Of a stretch of 64,000 bases of DNA, positions 47,201 through 53,967 are shown in pieces. How positions within the stretch are numbered: the stretch's first letter is position 1; each line of letters starts with the position of its first letter. The notes under the pieces were generated by a model. The model searched no databases. It saw only the letters and a list, made by a program, of their open reading frames with translations, and was not told the DNA's origin. Source of the stretch: an uncultured Bacteroides sp. (GTDB taxonomy: Bacteria; Bacteroidota; Bacteroidia; Cytophagales; Cyclobacteriaceae); NCBI GenBank assembly GCA_902168185.1, contig CABHOV010000061.1:62001-126000 (forward strand), given 5' to 3'. The position numbers were made by a program, and so were the translations under genes.

Positions 47201-47919
47201 TCGAAGATCTTGACCGCAGATCGCTAGAGGATCCATCTTTTGAAATTGATATAAACATTGACGGAACTACGGCTCCGGATATACTGAAGGCAGATATCAA
47301 CTATACATTTATCGATAAATTGAATTCGTTCAATCCTCCCGTCATCTTGCAGGCTGCATTGGTGGAGAATGGTGTTAATAACAACAAGTTCTCCTTGCGT
47401 AAGCTGCTATATGGACCCGAAGGTTTTATTATTACCGAGCCTTTAACAGCAGGCAATATCGTTTCATTCAGTAAGTCGGATGAAGACGAAACGCATGAAC
47501 TGGAGACGCCAATCTCGAATGGCGACAGCCTCTATATCATAGCTTTTGCACAGGACAAGGAAACGCGAAGAATTCTCCAGACCGTTATTAAGAAAGTCGC
47601 GCAGACCAAAGTATCGCAGACTCCGGTAGGTATACCAGAGGATCCAGCGGTTGCTGCCTTGAAGGATCTGCAGATTTATCCAAACCCGGCTTCTCAAAAC
47701 ATCAAGCTATACCTGGGTGATAAACTGAACCGTGACTATACCTGGAAGCTGATCGATCAGCGTGGCATTGCCGTGTTGCAGGGAGATGTGAACCGCGACC
47801 TGACTACTCCTCAGCAGATTGATGTAACACGTGTTGCCAATGGAATTTATATCATGGCGATTCAGACAGGAGACCGATCTATACTCTATAAGAAAATAGC
47901 AGTAATGAATTCGAACTAG
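38215..47919 (+). CDS. Giant T9SS-secreted Ig-repeat/PKD surface protein (adhesin-like)
   Basis: From the ATG at 38215 the protein is 3234 residues with a signal peptide (IILPVGQAFSQ). In order, residues approximate: a NIDO-like beta domain (50-280); 13 Ig-like domains (375-1491) with a YQWRKNG or YQWKKNG core and TDAGSYDVVVSG ends; six PKD-like domains (1491-2045); three domains with NDPDGAGPC or a like motif (2046-2335); two PKD domains (about 2515-2700); a MAM/jelly-roll-like domain (2706-2906); an Omp28/thioredoxin-like region lacking CxxC (2904-3126); and a type A T9SS sorting domain (LQIYPNPASQNIKLYLGDKL onward, about 3142-3234). It should be exported across the outer membrane by the type IX system and anchored or released. 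The longer GTG start at 38152 lacks a normal signal peptide. It is fourth in the STAND gene group. Confidence 0.85.
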   Translation: MPLRKIFCYTICALLLSIILPVGQAFSQCSITTLNPSYCIDAPAVTLSGGTNYYGPGVSGSTFTPASAGAGTHKIYTTDGTTASYTVNTTGTFSPVTLPSPTTLTIGVSISVPITIGFNFSFYGNTYSALRVFDNGFIRFSGTNATPVPQTIPNAVNPNDLIAIAWSDLNASTGAIRYQTMGTAPLRVLIIEYSNVQFTNNTADYVTSQIHLYETTNIIEIHSTHIGSDGTAQTMGIENSPGTIAGTIPGRNNQIFTADNDYVGFIPSCTEVKSVTVNPVPNNALTVSPATTTICSGATVGVTVANSEVGVNYQLRNSADNSVLSSSAAGTGGNLLLTSNAIASNLSIKVTAINSTTSCDTDLTNTVNVTVNTAPGITTPPANAVVCQGASATFNVVATGTGLTYQWRKNGTNIPGATSNSYTMATTSATDAGSYDVVVSGTCTPPVTSTAATLTINALPAITAQPVASQAICEGSAASFSVTASGTGLSYQWKKNGVDISGATSNTYTIASAVTADAGTYTVVVSGTCSPSVTSTASVLTIQEQPEIIAGPATQTVCAGQSVTFNVNVGVTTGVSYQWRKNTTNIVGATGSSYTIATTASTDAGSYDVVVSGICTPPVTSTAATLTINALPAITAQPVASQAICEGSAASFSVTASGTGLSYQWKKNGVDIVGATSNTYTIATAVTADAGTYTVVVSGTCSPSVTSTASVLTIQEQPEIITGPATQTVCAGQSVTFNVNVGVTTGVSYQWRKNGSNIVGATGSGYTIATTASTDAGSYDVVVSGTCTPPVTSTAATLTINALPAITAQPVASQAICEGSAASFSVTASGTGLTYQWKKNGVDIVGATSNTYTIATTATADAGTYTVVVSGTCSPSVTSTASVLTIQEQPEIITGPATQTVCAGQSVTFNVNVGVTTGVSYQWRKNGTNIVGATSSSYTIATTTSTDAGSYDVVVSGTCTPPVTSTAATLTINALPAITAQPVANQAICEGSAASFSVTASGTGLTYQWKKNGVDIVGATSNTYTIAATVTADAGTYTVVVSGTCSPSGTSTASVLTIQEQPEIITGPGTQTVCAGQSVTFNVSVGVTTGVSYQWRKNGTNIVGATGSSYTIATTASTDAGSYDVVVSGTCTPPVTSTAAILTINALPAITAQPVANQAICEGSAASFSVTASGTGLTYQWKKNGVDIVGATSNTYTIATAATADAGTYTVVVSGTCSPSVTSTASVLTIQEQPEIITGPATQTVCAGQSVTFNVSVGVTTGVSYQWRKDGTNIVGATGSSYTIATTASTDAGSYDVIVSGTCTPPVTSAVATLTINALPAITAQPVASQAICEGSAASFSVTASGTGLSYQWKKNGVDIVGATSNTYTIATTVTADAGTYTVVVSGTCSPSVTSTASVLTIQEQPEIITGPATQTVCAGQSVTFNVNVGVTTGVSYQWRKDGTNIVGATGSSYTIATTALADAGDYDVIVSGTCTPPVTSAIAILTVNPNPDAFAADASICSGETTNIVITNPNGVSGTTFTWTVQNASNVSGASAGSGNLIAQALTTTDGVSTGSVTYLIQPSATGCGGIAYAVNVTVKPIPTVAASGQSICSGTSSSVSISNPNGVAGTSFSWTIQSSSNVSGGSAGSGSTISQLLTSTDGVNTGTITYRIVPTANGCSGSYVDATVTVNPKPVITNSPTSLIQEICSGVSLNFLPTSSITGTTFNWTSNVIGTLTGVSASGTGTITDTPVNATSSNAVIIYTITPVIGGCSGTPANLVVTVRPLPTAVANPQTICSGQTTSVAITNPNSITGTTYTWIVQASSNVAGASAGSGSTISQSLTSIDGVNSGSVTYRITASSNGCPGTPFDVDVTVKPIPVINNNPVSLAQQICSGEALNFIPTSTISGTIFSWTSSVSGPVSSGVTASGTGSITDIPVNTGNVSGSVTYTIIPNYNGCDGQPVNLVVLVKPLPSASASDITICSGETAVVNIFPSPQNVSGTTFEWTAAPSTNLIGAASGNGSVISQTLSTSNAAVGTVTYTLTPSANGCAGPVSTVTVTVNPKVTINAGADFSVCEQAVMPMAVPLSGTIGGSASTANWFIKTGDGSVSVSSTTSGNVTAVYTAVASDVVNGFVELYLVTDDPDGVSGPCSSTSDTLKIFLNKRAMILPLADQIVCEPSLINLSGDISGDATAGSWSAVTTAGGTLSISSITGNTITANYGVLAGDIGNTLTFRLSTNDPDGAGPCTIVTDDMDVHINQSAKVFAGNDFEVCEDKPVNLNGTFSGTTSSVTWSGGSGDAQFANVNNASTVYTLTSADRASGSILLTLTTNDPDGAGPCGAVSDDIYIKINPLPQPLIFGLESAYAENNPPDPLSGVPSGGNFTGVFTGSGIQSGTNIFDPSIANIGFNTVFYTVTNTITGCVGTVSAVTVVNPITSIDFTIDGAVEDGTGALLICAEDGLRELIGIPSHTTGFPVTEFVSLTSGLTVNFVDTKWYVNTDNVISGSYFVKYTYTNGSNATTEYIRKIIVNAAPRAIILTNNACVTDAARFASVSDIPNNTFNSKITEYLWDFDFGGLTSLDSATSMTYETAGIYDVKLTVTTDDGCSDDVTEPIQVGPEPRVDFDWTKICSGQTTQFEDKSTISLGTIKEYSWVFDDGEVLPYGDKDVTVPVDPKTSGTYNNPYHKYDLFKAYNVTLKVKTDVGCLKDTTRQIYIVDYNQPVSSNGYQTDFESGQGTWIKVEEANKQSSWTFGAVNGANIAGAYSGANAWWTGGNTVAANNYISTYYPDEQSYVIGPCVNLEGLKRPMVSLKFWSDSDTNFDGAVLQYSSDGGRSWETVGTDNGDGIEWYNGSDLSGEPGGQDNFAWTGTTDGWRDARFNLNELPKDTVVFRIAFGSNSDNNPGTVSNGFAFDDIYIGEKTRNVLVEHYTNDGNPGLASSENYIDQLLSKDFIKLQYHIASPGLEDAINKANPIDNSARAQIYGIRQPPATIMDGILNEYYGKEFDGFTGNITVEDLDRRSLEDPSFEIDINIDGTTAPDILKADINYTFIDKLNSFNPPVILQAALVENGVNNNKFSLRKLLYGPEGFIITEPLTAGNIVSFSKSDEDETHELETPISNGDSLYIIAFAQDKETRRILQTVIKKVAQTKVSQTPVGIPEDPAVAALKDLQIYPNPASQNIKLYLGDKLNRDYTWKLIDQRGIAVLQGDVNRDLTTPQQIDVTRVANGIYIMAIQTGDRSILYKKIAVMNSN
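39592..42687 (+). repeat. Six tandem 516-bp coding repeats (Ig-like domain pairs)
   Basis: Copies begin at 39592, 40108, 40624, 41140, 41656 and 42172 (marked by CCAGCGAT in each), exactly 516 bp apart, with no insertions or deletions. Each encodes 172 residues: an A domain (ITAQPVASQAICEGSAASFS) and a B domain (ITGPATQTVCAGQSVTFNV). Copies differ mainly by synonymous changes and a few residues; neighbours share variants such as VANQ (copies 4 and 5), NVSVGV (4 and 5) and KDGTN (5 and 6), as expected from stepwise tandem duplication. Confidence 0.95.
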
Positions 47920-47927
47920 GGCAAGTG

Positions 47928-49844
47928 CTAAGCAGCGGGCATTCCTTCTTTGGAAAGCTCGGGCAGCATACTATAGCAGCGTTCAATAAAGTCAAGAGCG
48001 AGGCGCTCTACTTCGGTCAGGTTTGTTTCCAGTTTACTGTTCTCTTCAATAAAAACTATATCACTGCGAAGTGAATCCAGCCCCATCAGAATGAACGAAG
48101 GTTTAATCTGATGGGCGAGTCTGGATAGTTTTATCCAATCATGGTTCCCCATACTTTGCTTCATGTCTTCCAGAATCTGTGGGACAGTTTGTATGAAAGT
48201 CGACACCATTTCGCGGATGAACTCTTCATTATTTCCGGATACCGAGCGCAGGTAATTAAGATTATAGGAGGGAACCACTTTCATGGTAACAGGTCGCTGC
48301 TCGGTTGAAAGCGGTTTTATCTTCAGGTCATCAAATAACTTTTGATATAGATCTTCCGGAGTGAAAGGTTTCGGCAGGTAATCATTCATACCAGCAGCAA
48401 GACATTTCTCAACATCATTTGCCGTAGCGTTTGCTGTTAGCGCAATGATGGGAAGATTGGCTGACTGCTCCATCATGCGGATTGCTTTGGTAGCTTCGTA
48501 TCCATCCATCACCGGCATCTGCACATCCATTAGAATAACATCGAAGTAATTATTTTTGATCTTCTCGATGGCCACTAATCCGTTTTCCGCTTCATCAATA
48601 AAGCACTGCCAGTTTTTTAAAATACTCTTGGCGTATAGCCGGTTGATATCGTTGTCTTCAACAAGCAATACACGCAGCTGCGAAGTGTTGGTATCTTTTA
48701 AAGCCTTATCTTTTCGAGGTATTGACTGTGTTATAGCATTTACCTTACCGATCGCATACGGTATAGTAACCATGAACGTTGAGCCAACATGCTCCTTACT
48801 GACTACATGAATTTTTCCATTTTGAAGCTCTACCATCTGTTTAACAATGGTAAGACCAAGGCCAGTGCCACCGTATCGCCTGGTTACACTTGCATCGGCC
48901 TGACTGAAACTTTCAAATATAGTGGTGAGCTTTTCTTCCTGGATCCCGACACCGGTGTCCGTTACTTCTATACGCACCCAGCATACGCCTCGTTGCTCAC
49001 GTTCTGCGGTACATTTAATTTGGATCGATCCTTTATGTGTGAACTTAACCGCGTTACTGATCAGGTTAATGAGAATCTGATTTAAACGCACCGGGTCACC
49101 GAGCAAGATCTTGTTTAGCTTCTCATCGATGCGATAGTCGAGTGCAATTTTCTTTTCCTTCGCCTGATACATGAATGTACTGATGAGCGAGGGGAGGAGA
49201 TCTTTTAAGTTGAACGCTATCTTTTCAAACCGAAGTTTACCGGATTCAATGGCTGCCAGATCCAGAATGTCATTGATGATAACCTTCAGGTTTTCGGCCG
49301 AATGTTTTATAGCACTTAAATATGTTTCGCGCTCTTCCGGACTCGGACTTTGCCCGAGTAAATTTGCCATGCCGGCTATACCATTGATAGGCGTTCGGAT
49401 TTCGTGACTGATGTTTGCCAGGAATTGCTCCTTTGCTTTTTGTAAACGCACCAGCTCTGACTCGTTTTCCTTTCGCTGCGTTACATCCCTGCAGTCGAGT
49501 ATAAAACCAGGAATACCTTGCTTGTATTTTAAATTGATAGCGTTGAATTCGAGGAAGCGATACGTGCCATCCTTGCAGAGAAATTGAAATTCTACTTTTT
49601 CAGTATAGGCGCGCTTTTGACTTTCCTTAAGCTTCTTCTGAAATTCATCCCGGGTCTCCAGGAGAATATAGTCGAAGAAATTTTTTCCGATAAGGCTCTT
49701 CGATCGGTACCCAAGCGTTGCACTAGCCGAAGCGTTGTGATAGTGAATGTTACCTACATAATCTACAATAAAAATAATGTCCGAGCCGTCTTCCACTACG
49801 GACTCATAAAAAGAACCTTTCTTAATGTACTGCTGTAAGTTCAT
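47928..49844 (-). CDS. Hybrid sensor histidine kinase (PAS-HK-REC-Hpt)
   Basis: The 638-residue protein has a PAS domain (about 13-125), a HisKA dimerisation domain with FLANISHEIRTPINGIAG (His147), a HATPase with ILINLISNAVKF, DTGVGI and GGTGLGL, a receiver domain with VLLVEDNDINR and VILMDVQMPVMDG (Asp440), and a C-terminal Hpt domain with LSRLAHQIKPSF (His578). No membrane segment is seen, so it is a cytoplasmic sensor with a full internal phosphorelay. It follows the NtrC-type regulator by 1 bp and should be its partner. Its stop is 8 bp from the stop of the giant surface-protein gene. What the PAS domain senses is unknown. Confidence 0.92.
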   Translation of the reverse strand: MNLQQYIKKGSFYESVVEDGSDIIFIVDYVGNIHYHNASASATLGYRSKSLIGKNFFDYILLETRDEFQKKLKESQKRAYTEKVEFQFLCKDGTYRFLEFNAINLKYKQGIPGFILDCRDVTQRKENESELVRLQKAKEQFLANISHEIRTPINGIAGMANLLGQSPSPEERETYLSAIKHSAENLKVIINDILDLAAIESGKLRFEKIAFNLKDLLPSLISTFMYQAKEKKIALDYRIDEKLNKILLGDPVRLNQILINLISNAVKFTHKGSIQIKCTAEREQRGVCWVRIEVTDTGVGIQEEKLTTIFESFSQADASVTRRYGGTGLGLTIVKQMVELQNGKIHVVSKEHVGSTFMVTIPYAIGKVNAITQSIPRKDKALKDTNTSQLRVLLVEDNDINRLYAKSILKNWQCFIDEAENGLVAIEKIKNNYFDVILMDVQMPVMDGYEATKAIRMMEQSANLPIIALTANATANDVEKCLAAGMNDYLPKPFTPEDLYQKLFDDLKIKPLSTEQRPVTMKVVPSYNLNYLRSVSGNNEEFIREMVSTFIQTVPQILEDMKQSMGNHDWIKLSRLAHQIKPSFILMGLDSLRSDIVFIEENSKLETNLTEVERLALDFIERCYSMLPELSKEGMPAA

Positions 49845-49845
49845 G

Positions 49846-51207
49846 TCAGATGCCTATCGTCTCCATCTCCTTCAGATACCGGTATAAAGATGATTTGCCA
49901 ATGTCGAGTCTTCTGGCGACTTCGAGCACATTGTTATCATACTTATTCAGGTAGTGACGGATAATGCGATACATGAATTCCTGCATGCTCATTTCCTGGT
50001 ATAGAAATGATTCCATCCGCGTGGTACTATTGAAGCTTATATCTTGTGGCCGAAGCTCTTGCTCTTCGGCCATCACCGCGGCCAGTTCAATGACTGACTT
50101 TAACTCGCGAATGTTTCCGGGGAAAGGATATTGTAACAGCTTCTCTTGTGCTTCAGGACTGATCTTGAATTTTTGCATTCCGTTGTCCAGGGCGAACTGA
50201 TCCAGAAAATGTTTTGCGATAATGATAGCATCCTGTCCGCGTTCGCGAAGAGGAGGAAGCATGATGGGCAAGCCCAGCAAGCGATAGTATAAATCTTCAC
50301 GGAAGCGTGAGCCCTTAACTTCTTCAGACAGGTCTTTATGAGTTGCAGCAATGATTCTCACATCGAGCTTAATTACCTGATTCCCACCGATTCTAGTGAT
50401 TTCACGTTCTTGTAAAACTCGAAGTAATTTTGCCTGGAGATTCATGTCCATTTCTCCGATCTCATCCAGGAAAATAGTACCTCCTTCAGCTTCTTCAAAC
50501 TTCCCGATGCGCCTGGTTATAGCGCCTGTGAAAGCACCTTTCTCATGACCGAACAATTCACTCTCAATCAAATCGCGTGGTATAGCGGCAATGTTCACCG
50601 CGACAAACGGTTTGTTCTTTCGCTTCGAATTATAGTGAAGTGCTTTGGCAACAAGTTCTTTACCAGTACCCGTTTCTCCGGTAATGCTCACCGATATATT
50701 TGTCTGCACAGCTTTTTCAAGCAATGAAAATACACGCTTGATTGCCGGGCTTGTACCGATGATACTTTTCTCGAAGGTATATTTCTCAGAGATCTCCTTC
50801 TTCAGGTGATCGATCTCTTTGATCAATGACGTTCTGTTTCTGGCGTTGTGAATGGAGTTTAGAAGTCTGTCCTTGGTCTCATGATCTTTGGCGATATAGT
50901 CGTATGCACCAAGTTTCAGAAGTTCAACAGCCGTATGAATTTTCTCCTGCGCCGATACAATGATCACGTTAATGTTCGGGTCATGACTGCGTATCTGGCT
51001 CAACACCTTTTCTCCAGGCATGTCAGGCAACGAGTAATCAAGCGTAACAACAGCGGGGTTCTTATACAAGTTAGCCAGGCATTCTTTTCCGGAAGTATAG
51101 AACTGCACCTCATAGTCCGGATTAAGTTCGAGGACGTACTTTAGAAACTTTGTATAGGCCGGGTCATCTTCGACAACAAAAATTTTAACGGGATCTTTTT
51201 CGTACAT
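49846..51207 (-). CDS. Sigma-54-dependent response regulator (NtrC family)
   Basis: The 453-residue protein has a receiver domain (residues 8-120, phospho-acceptor Asp57 in VTLDYSLPDMPG), a sigma-54 AAA+ domain with Walker A GETGTGKE (177-184), the sigma-54 contact loop GAFTGA (224-229), and RVLQEREITRIGG and LLGLPIMLPPLRERG segments. A Fis-type helix-turn-helix follows at 410-450 (NNVLEVARRLDIGKSSLYRY). It should activate sigma-54 promoters when phosphorylated, most likely by the kinase encoded 1 bp downstream. I did not find a convincing sigma-54 promoter (TGGCAC plus TTGC) in the window, so its targets are not shown. The 245-bp gap upstream holds its promoter, not clearly recognised. Confidence 0.93.
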   Translation of the reverse strand: MYEKDPVKIFVVEDDPAYTKFLKYVLELNPDYEVQFYTSGKECLANLYKNPAVVTLDYSLPDMPGEKVLSQIRSHDPNINVIIVSAQEKIHTAVELLKLGAYDYIAKDHETKDRLLNSIHNARNRTSLIKEIDHLKKEISEKYTFEKSIIGTSPAIKRVFSLLEKAVQTNISVSITGETGTGKELVAKALHYNSKRKNKPFVAVNIAAIPRDLIESELFGHEKGAFTGAITRRIGKFEEAEGGTIFLDEIGEMDMNLQAKLLRVLQEREITRIGGNQVIKLDVRIIAATHKDLSEEVKGSRFREDLYYRLLGLPIMLPPLRERGQDAIIIAKHFLDQFALDNGMQKFKISPEAQEKLLQYPFPGNIRELKSVIELAAVMAEEQELRPQDISFNSTTRMESFLYQEMSMQEFMYRIIRHYLNKYDNNVLEVARRLDIGKSSLYRYLKEMETIGI

Positions 51208-51452
51208 GCGTAGGGGTTTGTAAGGTAAATATACAGGTCAGCCGCACATTAGCCAAGTAGTTAACGGTAGTCGATAACCCGGTCATCATAAACAAATTAA
51301 CATACTTTAATGTATCCATACTCGTTTATCGTACAGTATTAAGTAATGATAAAAAAAGTTTAAGTGATTACCGTATTAGTACTGAATTTATTCCTTGAAA
51401 AAGTTATCTTATTGAAATATTTCCACAACTTTAAATACCAAGCACCACATAC

Positions 51453-51917
51453 ATGATTCCAGAATTTCAAACTTTAACCGATAGCGAAACTGAATTAATG
51501 CTGAAGGCTCCAATCCTGGTCTGTATTCTTATCGCTGGTGCTGACGGTGATATAGATCGGAAGGAAATCAAAGAAGCGATCTCCATCGTACAAAAACAAA
51601 AACGTAACGGCACATTGCTATCCGGATTCTTTTTAGAGATGGCGGAAGACTTTGAAGATAAGATTAAGATCCTCATTCAGAGTTATCCATTTGAATCGTC
51701 AAAAAGAGAAGCCATGATCGTGGATGAACTTAAGAACCTGAATCCGTTGTGGAAGAAAGTCGATCAGGAATTTTCTATAGCCTATTATGAGATGTTGAAA
51801 AGTATCTCCGAGAGAATTGCTTCTTCCTCGGGAGGACTCTGGGGAATTAAAACGGTGGCGACAGAAGAAGCCAAGTATCTCAGCCTTCCTATGATCACGG
51901 ATCCTGCTAAAAAATAA
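51453..51917 (+). CDS. TerB-like protein
   Basis: The 154-residue protein has the TerB-like helical core: ILVCILIAGADGDIDRKEIK near residues 20-40, with an acidic DGDIDRKE segment typical of the TerB/DjlA-like metal-binding motif, and a later amphipathic region DQEFSIAYYEMLKSISERIA. No signal peptide is present. TerB-like proteins occur with tellurite resistance or as general cytoplasmic modules, and no tellurite genes are near, so resistance cannot be claimed. It is divergent from the NtrC-type regulator, and the rhomboid gene follows 78 bp later. Confidence 0.72.
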   Translation: MIPEFQTLTDSETELMLKAPILVCILIAGADGDIDRKEIKEAISIVQKQKRNGTLLSGFFLEMAEDFEDKIKILIQSYPFESSKREAMIVDELKNLNPLWKKVDQEFSIAYYEMLKSISERIASSSGGLWGIKTVATEEAKYLSLPMITDPAKK

Positions 51918-51995
51918 ATCAGCTTTTGATTTTTCGTTGCTGATCGTTAGCTGACAATTTTCATCTTTGCATCGGAATTGTTTTTGTAATCAAGT

Positions 51996-52562
51996 ATGTC
52001 TTCATCACAATCTTCTCTGTTCGGAAGCTCGGTTGTACCGTTTAGACTTGTGTTTCTGATGTGGGCTTCGTTTTACCTGGAGTTCGTTTTTGGTTTACCC
52101 GTTAGCTGGTATGGTATAGCACCTCGTACATTTCATGGGCTGATTGGAATTTTTACCGCACCACTAATTCATGGAAGCCTGCTTCATCTCATCTCCAATA
52201 CTATTCCAATGCTCTTTCTGGGCTCTGTACTTTTTTTCTTTTATGGAAAGATAGGAGGGCATGTTTTCTTTCGATCGTACTTCTGGACAAATATACTGGT
52301 GTGGTTGTTCGCTCGTCCGGCGAATCACATCGGAGCCAGTGGTGTAGTATATGGACTGGCATTTTTTCTGATCTCGTTCGGTTTCTTCAGACGCGATTTC
52401 CTGTCCATCTTTATATCAACCATTGTACTTCTTTTATATGGTGGAGTATTCTATGGTATTCTTCCAACCGATCCACAGATCTCCTGGGAATCTCACTTTG
52501 CCGGAGCGTTGGTTGGTATTACAACAGCGGTAACATTCAGCAAGCAGAAGAGCGTTAACTAA
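51996..52562 (+). CDS. Rhomboid family intramembrane serine protease
   Basis: The 188-residue protein has six hydrophobic segments. The catalytic motifs are intact: LLHLISNTIPM (stabilising Asn and His in the first part), ANHIGASGVVYGL (catalytic Ser in GASG) and SWESHFAGALVG (catalytic His). It should cleave transmembrane helices of other proteins in the inner membrane. It is short, with little more than the minimal six-helix core. No partner substrate is evident; the TerB-like gene lies 78 bp upstream. Confidence 0.9.
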   Translation: MSSSQSSLFGSSVVPFRLVFLMWASFYLEFVFGLPVSWYGIAPRTFHGLIGIFTAPLIHGSLLHLISNTIPMLFLGSVLFFFYGKIGGHVFFRSYFWTNILVWLFARPANHIGASGVVYGLAFFLISFGFFRRDFLSIFISTIVLLLYGGVFYGILPTDPQISWESHFAGALVGITTAVTFSKQKSVN

Positions 52563-52703
52563 ACGCAGAGTCCACTGAGCCAGAGTTCATAACGTCTTTA
52601 AAACACCTTCATCCTTTTCCCCTACGAAATCATAAAGATTCAGTTTTGCATCTTGATTTTTGTTTGATATTTGCGCCTTGTATTTTGGACTTTACTGTGC
52701 ACT

Positions 52704-53726
52704 ATGGATGCAAATGTGAAAAAGATATTGACCGATCTGAAGAGCAAAAAATATGCTCCCGTTTATTTTTTGCAAGGAGAGGAGACATTCTACATTGATG
52801 TGATCGCTGATTATGTTGAAGCGAATGTTTTGTCGGATGCCGAGAAAGGATTTAACCAGGTGATAGTATATGGTAAAGATGCCACGATGGCAACCATACT
52901 TACGCATGCCCGCAGATTTCCGATGATGGCCGAACGGCAAGTAGTGATCGTAAAGGAAGCACAGGATATTCAGGATCTCGGTAAAGAAATTGGCGGCAAG
53001 CTTTTACTCGATTACCTCACCAAGGCAGTGCCCAGTACCGTGCTGGTGTTTTGTCATAAACATAAAAGCCTTGATAAAAGGAAAGAGCTTGGCAAGAAGA
53101 TCGATCAATACGCTGTTACCATCAACACCAAAAAACTTTACGACAACCAGCTTCCTGAATTTGTAGGGGAGTATTGTAAGGATAAGAAAGTAAGTATTGA
53201 CGACCGTGCTATACAAGCACTATGCGAATTTGTTGGTAACGACTTGCATCGTCTTGCCAATGAAGTGGACAAGATGGTTATATCGCTGGCACCCGGAGAG
53301 AGTATTACTGCCGAGCGCATCATGAGCCAGGTAGGAGTGAGCAAAGAGTATAACATTTTTGAATTACAAAAAGCCATACTCCAGCGCGATACTTTGCTTG
53401 CCAACAAGATTGTAAATTACTTTGAACGCAATACCAAGAAGAACCCGATGATACCGGTGGTAGCCTATCTGTTTTCATTTTTCAGTAAGGTATTGGCCGC
53501 TACACAGGCTACAGATAAAAGTGATAAGGGACTAGCTAGTGAATTGAAAGTGAGCCCGTATGCCGTGCGTGATTATAGCTTGGCTTTACGCCAGTTTCCG
53601 CTTCCGAAGATCATCGATAATATAGCGTCTATCAAAGATGCTGATCTAAAATTGAAAGGTGTTAACAACGGTTCGGCAGATGAAGGACAGATCTTCCGTG
53701 AACTCGTTTGGCGCCTCATGAACTAA
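52704..53726 (+). CDS. holA: DNA polymerase III subunit delta
   Basis: From the ATG at 52704 the protein is 340 residues. It matches HolA: YAPVYFLQGEETFYIDVIAD near the start, RRFPMMAERQVVIVKEAQ, LANEVDKMVISLAPGE, KEYNIFELQKAILQRD and the C-terminal SPYAVRDYSLALRQF. HolA is the wrench subunit of the clamp loader and opens the beta clamp. A TTG start 33 bp upstream is possible but adds residues unlike the family. It sits after the rhomboid gene with a 141-bp gap. Confidence 0.9.
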   Translation: MDANVKKILTDLKSKKYAPVYFLQGEETFYIDVIADYVEANVLSDAEKGFNQVIVYGKDATMATILTHARRFPMMAERQVVIVKEAQDIQDLGKEIGGKLLLDYLTKAVPSTVLVFCHKHKSLDKRKELGKKIDQYAVTINTKKLYDNQLPEFVGEYCKDKKVSIDDRAIQALCEFVGNDLHRLANEVDKMVISLAPGESITAERIMSQVGVSKEYNIFELQKAILQRDTLLANKIVNYFERNTKKNPMIPVVAYLFSFFSKVLAATQATDKSDKGLASELKVSPYAVRDYSLALRQFPLPKIIDNIASIKDADLKLKGVNNGSADEGQIFRELVWRLMN

Positions 53727-53737
53727 TTATACTATAT

Positions 53738-53855
53738 TAGCTGAAAGCATAAAGAGCAAAGCTTAGAGCAGAAAGTGAAGGCTTAGAGTTGCAAACCGAA
53801 AGTAGTTTGAGACTTTACATCTTTGGCTTTATGCTGTAAGCTTTCTACTTTTAGC
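53738..53855. repeat. Intergenic AAAGC/GCTTT-rich inverted repeat
   Basis: The gap after holA is full of short related words (AGCATAAAG, GCTTAGAG, AAGCTT, GCTTTATGCT). AGCATAAAG at 53746-53754 has an exact inverted copy CTTTATGCT at 53827-53835, and the flanking sequence pairs imperfectly, so the region can fold back on itself. A shorter run of similar words is at 63511-63538. It looks like a dispersed intergenic repeat. Confidence 0.45.
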
Positions 53856-53967
53856 TTGAAGTCCAAGCAAATTCATCAGCGCGGATTTTTTTTAACTCAC
53901 TTTTTTGGTTCTTTATTTGCAATAATTTTTAAGGTGCGCTGTTTTAACACAAATCGTATTTATAGTA

